From assembly GCF_902825325.1 (NCBI RefSeq), contig NZ_CADEAR010000007.1, positions 1 to 64,000 on the forward strand: a stretch of 64,000 bases of DNA, in the 5' to 3' direction. How positions within the stretch are numbered: position 1 is the stretch's first letter; each line of letters starts with the position of its first letter. A program made the position numbers and the translations under genes. A model generated the notes under the pieces. It saw only the letters and a program-made list of their open reading frames with translations, did no database searches and had not been told where the DNA came from. Positions 58,408 through 64,000 of the stretch are shown piece by piece. Source of the stretch: Brucella tritici (GTDB taxonomy: Bacteria; Pseudomonadota; Alphaproteobacteria; Rhizobiales; Rhizobiaceae).

Positions 58408-58428
58408 TGGCTATTTTAAAAATAGCCA
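58408..58428. repeat. 21-bp perfect palindrome after tRNA-Pro
   Basis: TGGCTATTTT-A-AAAATAGCCA, 36 bp beyond the tRNA. It may be a transcript end or a recombination remnant. Confidence 0.7.
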
Positions 58429-58459
58429 CAATGTAGCCAGATATTGACCTTGGATTCAT

Positions 58460-58490
58460 CCCGCCCACCGACTCGGCAGGCGGGGCTTTT
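58460..58490 (+). terminator. Terminator-like hairpin
   Basis: CCCGCC, 13-nt loop, GGCGGG, then a T-rich run. Oriented to end transcripts coming from tRNA-Pro. Confidence 0.65.
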
Positions 58491-58492
58491 CT

Positions 58493-59248
58493 TTACAGCT
58501 TGATATGCACGGTACGCGGACTGCGACACAGCGCGTCTAGAATTACCGACTTGAATTCCGAGCTTTTCAGTAGGTCGCCGTAGAGCTCTTCTGGATCGAG
58601 ACGTACTGTCAGATTCTCGATAGTTTTTGCCAAATCCGATCGCGGACCCGTCGCCTTGGCGATGCTTTCAGTCCAGCTTTTGCAGGCTTTGGAGAACGTT
58701 TCGCCGATGTCCTTGCGCGGATCGAACAGCGGAACTCCGGTTGGCTCGACATCCTTGAGATAAGACCTGAGACTGCGGATGATGTCCGTTGCTTTACCGA
58801 TCGGGATAACGACACCCTTCAGATCGTTGTGCGCCACAGAGACGTTTGCATCGGTGCCATCCTCATTGATCTTCACGTGGAACCAAGAGTGCTTTTCATC
58901 GAGAGGCTTGACCGTCAATCGCGGTTCGTCTTCATAGAAACTCATCGATACATGGCTCGCATGTTCGCCGCCGGCCTTGGCTGACATGCGGAAGATCTCG
59001 CGCCGGAGCGTGCCGATACTCAGATCCAGGTACTGCATGAGTTCGCCGACATCCTTATTGAGAGCTTCGTAATCGATCTCAGCAGTCTTCATATGGACGC
59101 TGCCGTCTTCGTTGACCGTGAAGGGGAACGTCTCAGGGCCGATTTCGCAGACGACCTGGCCGCTTTTGGCTGTGATCGTGATCTTGCATTCGGCACGTTT
59201 AGCGATGTCGATGATATCCACGATGAATGTGCTCTGTTCTTTACTCAT
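58493..59248 (-). CDS. Orphan 251-residue protein
   Basis: No family recognised. The N-terminal half is mixed, with a beta-rich stretch (CKITITAKSGQVVCEIG, SVHMKTAEIDYEALN); a helical middle and a charged C-terminal part (DLAKTIENLTVRLDPEELYGDL) follow. No signal or membrane segment, so cytosolic. A GAGGAAAG site precedes the ATG. It is the last gene of the accessory region facing tRNA-Pro. Confidence 0.72.
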   Translation of the reverse strand: MSKEQSTFIVDIIDIAKRAECKITITAKSGQVVCEIGPETFPFTVNEDGSVHMKTAEIDYEALNKDVGELMQYLDLSIGTLRREIFRMSAKAGGEHASHVSMSFYEDEPRLTVKPLDEKHSWFHVKINEDGTDANVSVAHNDLKGVVIPIGKATDIIRSLRSYLKDVEPTGVPLFDPRKDIGETFSKACKSWTESIAKATGPRSDLAKTIENLTVRLDPEELYGDLLKSSEFKSVILDALCRSPRTVHIKL

Positions 59249-59560
59249 TGTCTTTCCTCGTCTTGGTGGCGATTGACATAGGGCGTGGTGAAGGCCATAT
59301 GCCGGTTGCCGGGGTGGTACCCGGAAGAAACGCCAAGGTTGGTGGCTGTTAGTCTCCTCGTGTCCTTGGCTAGTACGGAGGACGGCGGCTTACGGGTGGT
59401 GCCGGGCATAACGCCGTCCTTTTTCTTGTTGCCCCTCGGCCCGAAGGCCAAAGGGCTTTTTCGACTCCTCGTGTTTTGGTCCGCCGAACGGTTGGAAAGG
59501 CCGCCGGGAATGGGGGCGCTTACACGCTTCCCGTCTTGCCGCCGTCGGGGCGGCAAGGGA
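59249..59560. other. Noncoding stretch with a strong hairpin
   Basis: Contains CTTGCCGCC / GGCGGCAAG at 59535-59557, just 3' of the tRNA-like sequence on the minus strand. A minus-strand frame of 103 codons spans it but shows no family resemblance. Confidence 0.5.
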
Positions 59561-59636
59561 TGGAGCCCGCCGCAGGAATCGAACCTGCCTGATCCACTAC
59601 GTCTGCCTGTTTAGAAGACAGGGACGGTACGCGGGC
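59561..59636 (-). tRNA. tRNA-Arg(TCT)-like sequence lacking a D-arm
   Basis: 76 nt ending in CCA. Acceptor arms GCCCGC/GCGGGC (position 7-66 is a G-G mismatch), T-arm GCAGG-TTCGATT-CCTGC in the normal place, and an anticodon arm CCTGT-CTTCTAA-ACAGG with anticodon TCT and regular flanking bases. Only about seven bases join acceptor to anticodon stem, so no D-arm is possible; 16-17 unpaired bases lie before the T-arm. Either an unusual tRNA, a decayed one, or a tRNA mimic. Confidence 0.6.
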
Positions 59637-59643
59637 AAACTTG

Positions 59644-59736
59644 TTAGCGTCGACAGTAGCACCATAATTCGCGGACAATCGTCCAACCTGCACTGCCGAC
59701 GGCCACACCAAGGAAGTAGGACGGCAGATCAATCAT
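59644..59736 (-). CDS. 30-residue small membrane-type protein
   Basis: 30 codons starting MIDLPSYFLGVAVGSAG with one hydrophobic stretch and a cationic Cys-rich end (CYCRR). It has a GGGGAGGAAG site and overlaps the 37-codon gene by 4 nt. Very short, supported mainly by coupling and ribosome site. Confidence 0.5.
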   Translation of the reverse strand: MIDLPSYFLGVAVGSAGWTIVRELWCYCRR

Positions 59737-59846
59737 GGCTTCCTCCCCTTCCCCTTCACGCGGCTTGCCAGCGATTTCAGGTACGCGGGCTCTTTTTTCG
59801 GAGGCTTCACGTTTTCCTTCAGTGTTCGTTTTTCTGCCGTACTCAT
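59733..59846 (-). CDS. 37-residue lysine-rich protein
   Basis: 37 codons starting MSTAEKRTLKENVKPPKKEP, very basic throughout. Overlaps its neighbours by 4 nt (ATGA) on both sides. Composition suggests nucleic-acid binding, a guess. Confidence 0.5.
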   Translation of the reverse strand: MSTAEKRTLKENVKPPKKEPAYLKSLASRVKGKGRKP

Positions 59847-60049
59847 GCCGCGACCTGCTCAGGCTCGCCATCCTCGGAGAGTTCCTTCTGCCAGGCCGCA
59901 AGGGCGCGGTTCATCCGGTCAGTGGCCGAAACCAGCTGGCGGGACAGAAAGTCCTGCCTCACGTCGTCCTTGTCGAACAGATCGCCGATAATCAGCGAAA
60001 GAGCCGTGGCGTCGTTGATTGCTTGAACCAGACGTTCTTGCGGGGTCAT
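59843..60049 (-). CDS. 68-residue helical protein
   Basis: No family recognised. Acidic, helical (MTPQERLVQAINDATALSLI, then MNRALAAWQKELSEDGE). Coupled by ATGA overlap to the gene before and after it. Confidence 0.65.
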   Translation of the reverse strand: MTPQERLVQAINDATALSLIIGDLFDKDDVRQDFLSRQLVSATDRMNRALAAWQKELSEDGEPEQVAA

Positions 60050-60465
60050 GATGCTTCCTTAAACTTGATGCCGGTGATGTTTCTGCGCAGGATATCTGCG
60101 CGCAGGGTGATTTCGTTCTCGCCGCCGTGACACAGATCCCACGCTTTGATTTCAGGATGGTACTTTCCGAGAACGTAGGACTTGCCGCCCATGAAAACCG
60201 TCGCCCCTTCGTGGAAGAGGTCATCGCCAAAGTCCGGAAGTGGCGGCGCGGCCTTCACAACTGTTGGCCATGCGTCGCTTAGCGCCTCGCACAATCGCCG
60301 GTAATTGTAATGCAGCGGGTTAGTCGCCTTGCTAGCGATATGCCCCTCAGTCAGAGCTTCAATCACGTCGATTGCGCATGAAAGCTGACCTAGGGCATCA
60401 TCCATTTCAAAGAATGTCTGTCTCGCCGTTTCGAGTGCGTTCACGTAACTTTCAAGTCCGGTCAT
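60046..60465 (-). CDS. 139-residue unknown protein
   Basis: No family recognised. A helical N-terminal half (ESYVNALETARQTFFEMDDA) is followed by a beta-rich part (GATVFMGGKSYVLGKYHPEI). Cytosolic. Overlaps the genes on both sides by 4 nt. Confidence 0.68.
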   Translation of the reverse strand: MTGLESYVNALETARQTFFEMDDALGQLSCAIDVIEALTEGHIASKATNPLHYNYRRLCEALSDAWPTVVKAAPPLPDFGDDLFHEGATVFMGGKSYVLGKYHPEIKAWDLCHGGENEITLRADILRRNITGIKFKEAS

Positions 60466-60827
60466 GACAAATCCCCCTCGATCACCCGTCCGCCGCGAAT
60501 AGGCGCGTCGATCACCATCCCGACAACGATCACGCTGTTTCGGGCAACGCCGCCATGTGCCGACTTAAAGCGCTGTCCGAGCGCCGTCCTGGCGCCAAAC
60601 GGACGAAAACCGATGTACTCCTGTTCGACGTCCATCAGGCGAATGCGTCCATCGTGTTCGATAATTACGGCGCGTCCAGTTTCGTCATAGCGGTTGATAT
60701 CGACCCAGACGGCCTCACCGTCGATAACCATGGCGCAGAGGTTGCGAGGCTGATGGTGTCTGGCCCGTAGCGGCATATTGCTAGCAATGGGCAAGCCGGT
60801 GGCGTTTGCTGGCACTGCGTGCTGCAT
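60462..60827 (-). CDS. 121-residue unknown protein, first of the small-gene operon
   Basis: No family recognised. Beta-rich sequence (AVWVDINRYDETGRAVIIEHD, RIRLMDVEQEYIGFRPFGA). An AGGAGA site precedes the ATG; the promoter must lie in the divergent region with the repeated operators. Overlaps the next gene by 4 nt. Confidence 0.68.
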   Translation of the reverse strand: MQHAVPANATGLPIASNMPLRARHHQPRNLCAMVIDGEAVWVDINRYDETGRAVIIEHDGRIRLMDVEQEYIGFRPFGARTALGQRFKSAHGGVARNSVIVVGMVIDAPIRGGRVIEGDLS

Positions 60828-60889
60828 GATGGTATCTCCTCTACATAGCCGATGAACGGCCTAACGATCGGGAACTTTATTAATTAATG

Positions 60890-60956
60890 TGAACCATTTT
60901 CGTTCATGTCAACTTAACTATAGCGGTTAAAACATCACGTCAACTATTTTCGTTCA
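60890..60956. promoter_or_regulatory. Repeated 17-bp operator between divergent genes
   Basis: The sequence T[G/C]AAC[C/T]ATTTTCGTTCA occurs at 60890-60906 and 60940-60956, 50 bp apart. The first copy is bounded by inverted TGAAC/GTTCA. Likely sites of the XRE regulator next to it, covering both promoters. Confidence 0.6.
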
Positions 60957-60958
60957 CA

Positions 60959-60987
60959 TTGCGCAAAATAATTTTTCAAGCTACATA
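60959..60987 (+). promoter_or_regulatory. Promoter giving a leaderless XRE transcript
   Basis: TTGCGC, 17 nt, TACATA; a start 7 nt after the -10 falls on the ATG at 60994. No ribosome site precedes that ATG. Phage repressor genes are often leaderless. Confidence 0.5.
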
Positions 60988-60993
60988 TGCGCC

Positions 60994-61233
60994 ATGAACA
61001 TCACCGCTTCACAAATAAGAGCCGCGAGAGGCTTGCTTGACTGGTCACAGCAGCAATTGGCGACAACAGCCAATGTCGGGCTGTCGACGATACGTAGTTT
61101 CGAAACTGGCAAGCGAGTGCCGATCGCCAACAACCTGCAAGCTATTCGAACTGCCTTAGAATCTGCAGGCGTCATCTTCATTGATCAAAACGGAAATGGC
61201 CCTGGTGTCCGCCTACGCGACCGCCAAACATGA
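60994..61233 (+). CDS. XRE-family regulator
   Basis: 79 residues with a Cro/CI helix-turn-helix (IRAARGLLDWSQQQLATTAN, VGLSTIRSFETGKRVP) and a short C-terminal tail. Typical of short alphaproteobacterial element-borne repressors. Divergent from the small-gene operon, 4-nt overlap with the next gene. Confidence 0.85.
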   Translation: MNITASQIRAARGLLDWSQQQLATTANVGLSTIRSFETGKRVPIANNLQAIRTALESAGVIFIDQNGNGPGVRLRDRQT

Positions 61234-61487
61234 CGCGTAAGGTCATACATCAAGCGGTGAGTCCAGATGGACAAACCCGGTTGGTGTTTTTTCAACGGAC
61301 TGATGGCGCAATCAGCTGCATCGCGGAAAAATTCTGGATTGATGATGTGCCTGAGTACAACTACCACGCAGAATACTGGGCTGCGTTTACCGACAACGGC
61401 TCGATATTTGATAGCCTAGAAACAGCTATTCGTGAGCTTCGAGTGGAGTATCCTTGGTTAGCAGCGGTAAAGGCAAAGGATGATTGA
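61230..61487 (+). CDS. 85-residue unknown protein
   Basis: No family recognised. Beta-type start (AVSPDGQTRLVFFQRTDGAI) and Trp/Tyr-rich middle (YNYHAEYWAAF). Coupled to the XRE gene by ATGA overlap; the next gene overlaps its end by 8 nt. Confidence 0.65.
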   Translation: MTRKVIHQAVSPDGQTRLVFFQRTDGAISCIAEKFWIDDVPEYNYHAEYWAAFTDNGSIFDSLETAIRELRVEYPWLAAVKAKDD

Positions 61488-61812
61488 AGTTTCACTGCTT
61501 CTACCTCTTGTTGAGGCAGTTGAAGCATGCGGCGGGCGAGAGGAAGAAAACCTCCGTATTGCTCTCAACCACCTTGCAACTTGCGATCCTGACCTAGTAA
61601 GGCTGTCCGACGAGGCTATTGCTGCCCGCAGCCCCTCCAAGATTGATGCGGTATTTCGAATCGTAAAACGACGGTTCGATGAAATTGAAGCAAGCGCACG
61701 ACCGATTGAAGAGTTTGAAATTCCTTATCTCCACCACATTCGAATAAATTGCTCCAGCGGACGTGTGCACATTGGGCACGGCAACCGCTCGGCGCCGCTA
61801 TTTACTCCCTAG
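61480..61812 (+). CDS. 110-residue unknown protein
   Basis: No family recognised. Mainly helical (LVEAVEACGGREEENLRIAL) with a basic middle (VFRIVKRRFDEIEASA). Third gene of the XRE operon. No membrane segments. A toxin-antitoxin-like role with its neighbour is possible but not shown. Confidence 0.62.
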   Translation: MIEVSLLLPLVEAVEACGGREEENLRIALNHLATCDPDLVRLSDEAIAARSPSKIDAVFRIVKRRFDEIEASARPIEEFEIPYLHHIRINCSSGRVHIGHGNRSAPLFTP

Positions 61813-61907
61813 ATATCAATTGTCTCATGAACATACGGCGCGCTTCGATAGTTGATATCGCCGGCTAAATGAGGCACCTTCCGACGTATCGCGTTGGAGG
61901 GGCAATC

Positions 61908-62216
61908 ATGGCAACAGCGGCAAAAATTCTTGGACTATTGAGCTTGATCGGCGGTGCGCTGTTGGCGCTAATGGGCTTTATAGAGATGAACCGCGGCGGT
62001 TCGTTTGCGCTTACCGCAGGGTGCAGTGCCGTAGTCTCTGGCGTGTTTCTCTATTGCATCGGCCAATTGGTCGAATACGCTGCAAGCATTAGCGAGTCAC
62101 AAAAACAGATCGCTGCTTCGCTGATCGGCAATCGCACTGCGGCCGTAAGCGCTCCTCCTGCTCCAGCAACCAAAAACGCCCCAACAAAAGCCAGCGCGAT
62201 CTTTGCGGATAGGTAA
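61908..62216 (+). CDS. 102-residue small membrane protein
   Basis: Two hydrophobic helices (ILGLLSLIGGALLALMGFI and AGCSAVVSGVFLYCIGQLV) and an Ala/Pro/Lys-rich tail. The ATG at 61908 has a GGAGGGG site. Function unknown. Confidence 0.65.
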   Translation: MATAAKILGLLSLIGGALLALMGFIEMNRGGSFALTAGCSAVVSGVFLYCIGQLVEYAASISESQKQIAASLIGNRTAAVSAPPAPATKNAPTKASAIFADR

Positions 62217-62281
62217 TGAGAACAAACACCGCCAGTACAGCAGCCGCCCAGGAGCGCATTGCTGAGAAATTGGGGCGGTAG
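62216..62281 (+). CDS. Possible 21-residue micro-gene
   Basis: The ATG overlaps the previous stop (TAATG). 21 codons, starting MRTNTAS. Supported only by the coupling. Confidence 0.25.
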   Translation: MRTNTASTAAAQERIAEKLGR

Positions 62282-62546
62282 CCGACCCTAACCGTGTGAG
62301 ATACATCAATGGCTGATCATTGGCGCTGTTTATTGCTGTATCGAGCAGTGTGAAGCAGAGTCGCTCAAAAAACTCCACTGCTGACTACTTCGCATCAACG
62401 ATGACAAAACGGCAGCCGACGTGCATGCTGCTATACAATCTCGCGCAGGACATTTGCGGATTGAAATAGATTAATGAAAACATATATGATTGTCGCTCAA
62501 AATTCGCTGTGCTGTTAGCTCAATTCAGTAAATCGAGGGTGGCGCG
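62282..62546. other. Noncoding stretch before the histidine kinase gene
   Basis: About 265 bp with nothing recognisable, AT-richer than the flanking genes. Confidence 0.4.
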
Positions 62547-63596
62547 ATGAATGACGAAAACATGGATGAGCCGACCAGAATTTTGTTGCCCGTACATTCC
62601 TATTCTGGTTCCTATGCGTGGCAAACGAGTTTTTATGATACGGATCTCGACCCCCGAGACTGGCTGGCGGCTATCATCGATGGTTCTGATGACGCTATCA
62701 TCAGCAAGGATCTCAACGGCAACGTAAAAACCTGGAACAGGGGTGCCCAGCGACTTTTCGGATACGAACCTGATGAGATAATAGGGAAGCCGATCACTAT
62801 CCTTATTCCCAAAGATCAACTGCAAGAAGAACCCGCAATCTTAGCACAAATTCGGGCAGGAAACCGGGTCGATCATTTTGAAACTGTTCGAAAGAAAAAA
62901 GACGGAACGCTATTTGATATTTCCCTGACCATCTCTCCGATCCGGGACGCGTCAGGCCAGATCATCGGAGCGTCGAAAATAGCTCGCGATATCACAGAGC
63001 GACGCCGCGCCCAGGAAGAGCAGCATCTCCTAATGGGTGAGATGAATCATCGAATCAAGAACCTCTTTGCGCTGGCGTCTGCGATCGTATCATTGAGCGG
63101 TCGCGGGGCGAAAACCGTAGACGAATTGCGCCAGCGCCTGCAAGCCAGATTGTCTTCCCTTGCGAGAGCTCACGCACTGACTATGCCCAACTCAGGGGAC
63201 GCGGGGGCGGCGGAAACTTCTCTTCACGCGCTCCTCAACACCATACTCGAACCTTATGACCAACAGAATATTACTGTTACCGGGGCCGATCCAACTGTCT
63301 CTGGAAAGCAGTTGAGCAGTTTATCCCTGTTGCTCCATGAGTTCGCGACCAACGCAGCCAAGCATGGGGCGCTTTCAACACCTTCTGGCAGTTTGTGTGT
63401 AACGGTCTTGGAAACCGCGGATACGTACACGCTGCTTTGGTCCGAAACCGTGCGAACTGAACAAAAGGAAACCGATTCTGAGGGGTTTGGTACTCGACTT
63501 GAATCAGCTCTCGTGACCGCCCTTAACGCCATCGTGCAACGCAACTGGCTCGCCAATGGTCTCGAAATAAGCGTGCTTGTTCCCAAAAAAACATAA
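62547..63596 (+). CDS. PAS-domain HWE histidine kinase
   Basis: 349 residues. A PAS domain at about 38-155 (DDAIISKDLNGNVKTWNRGA, RLFGYEPDEIIGKPI, PAC end SKIARDITERRRAQEE) precedes an HWE kinase: phospho-acceptor His in GEMNHRIKNLFALAS, N-box HEFATNAAKHGAL, and the LLWSE tryptophan-acid motif. Soluble sensor with no membrane helix, no LOV cysteine motif and no response regulator gene nearby. Confidence 0.85.
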   Translation: MNDENMDEPTRILLPVHSYSGSYAWQTSFYDTDLDPRDWLAAIIDGSDDAIISKDLNGNVKTWNRGAQRLFGYEPDEIIGKPITILIPKDQLQEEPAILAQIRAGNRVDHFETVRKKKDGTLFDISLTISPIRDASGQIIGASKIARDITERRRAQEEQHLLMGEMNHRIKNLFALASAIVSLSGRGAKTVDELRQRLQARLSSLARAHALTMPNSGDAGAAETSLHALLNTILEPYDQQNITVTGADPTVSGKQLSSLSLLLHEFATNAAKHGALSTPSGSLCVTVLETADTYTLLWSETVRTEQKETDSEGFGTRLESALVTALNAIVQRNWLANGLEISVLVPKKT

Positions 63597-63874
63597 CGTC
63601 CCATTTGCCTATCATATGCACTGCGGCTTACCCGCTCGCGGGGGTGTTTTGCCGGTGACCTTCCTAACAAATTTAGAAGAGGCAAAAGGTCGACAATTAA
63701 ACTGTTGAACCAGATCTGACCAATAATGCAATTACAGCATCTTACCGTAATGGATGTGAAACTCGCGTAGGGTTAGCTAGTTAACCTGTCAGAATTTGAA
63801 TTTGAGTGCGGGCTTCTGGCAACAAAACTGCCCTTGCGAAGTTTATTTTCCAGCCAACCAGTAGGATGATCCCA

Positions 63875-64000
63875 ATGGAAAAAATCTTCGCCAAGTTCAG
63901 TGAAAAAGCCGCTTCGGCAGCAGGCAATCAATACACATTTGTAGTCGCTATTCTTTTCATCGCAACATGGGCATTGTCAGGTCCGTTTTTCGGCTACTCT
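63875..64000 (+). CDS. Low-affinity iron permease family protein, N-terminal part
   Basis: The first 42 codons of a gene that runs off the right edge: MEKIFAKFSEKAASAAGN then a membrane helix VVAILFIATWALSGPFF, as in the low-affinity iron permease/DUF families. An AGGA lies upstream. Confidence 0.7.
   Translation, partial: MEKIFAKFSEKAASAAGNQYTFVVAILFIATWALSGPFFGYS

Noticed and set aside
59245..59556. Minus-strand 103-codon frame ending in an ATGA overlap with the 251-residue gene
   Set aside because: Composition is Arg/Pro/Ser-rich and irregular, it crosses a strong hairpin, and nothing beyond the overlap supports it.
59285..59614. Plus-strand 109-codon frame
   Set aside because: Its end is translation of the tRNA-like sequence in antisense, a usual source of false proteins.

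Overview
The window looks like chromosomal DNA of a Brucellaceae alphaproteobacterium of the Brucella/Ochrobactrum type. This is an inference from GC-rich codon use, the rplM-rpsI, argC, speB and ctaA neighbourhoods, many ABC importers, and several kinds of short palindromic intergenic repeats like those known in Rhizobiales. No database was consulted.

Layout. 1-404: the start of a nosR-like gene with an FNR-type box upstream. 797-13363: a catabolic block bracketed by two copies of one 48-bp palindromic repeat. It holds an operon (minus strand) with a ribose-type ABC importer, acetoin-dehydrogenase-type E1 alpha, E1 beta and E2, an AhpD-like protein, an FGGY kinase and two short-chain dehydrogenases, and a divergent SorC-type regulator beside a perfect 13-bp operator palindrome. 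13990-22170: an amide-utilisation operon, amiC-amiR, a peptide-class ABC importer and a formamidase, preceded by two related hairpins, the second a terminator, as expected for AmiR antitermination. 22719-25431: a complete IS66-family element with an 8-bp target duplication. 25644: tRNA-Val.

25995-36652: a second sugar-type catabolic locus. A Ugp-like importer, an ArgH-family lyase and a PfkB kinase face a ROK regulator and a long PIG-L deacetylase; the combination suggests breakdown of an N-acylated sugar conjugate. 36816-47585: mostly housekeeping genes (Flp pilin, methionine biosynthesis enzyme, L13/S9, acid phosphatase, agmatinase, ArgC, heme A synthase). 47881-58197: exopolysaccharide genes (chain-length protein with a degenerate kinase domain, Wza, glycosyltransferase, initiating transferase, ligase).

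58295-62546: a small accessory region after tRNA-Pro, unlike the rest. It has an orphan 251-residue protein, a tRNA-Arg(TCT)-like sequence with no D-arm, five tiny genes chained by 4-nt overlaps, a repeated operator, an apparently leaderless XRE regulator gene and further unknown small genes. 62547-64000: an HWE histidine kinase and the start of a low-affinity iron permease gene.
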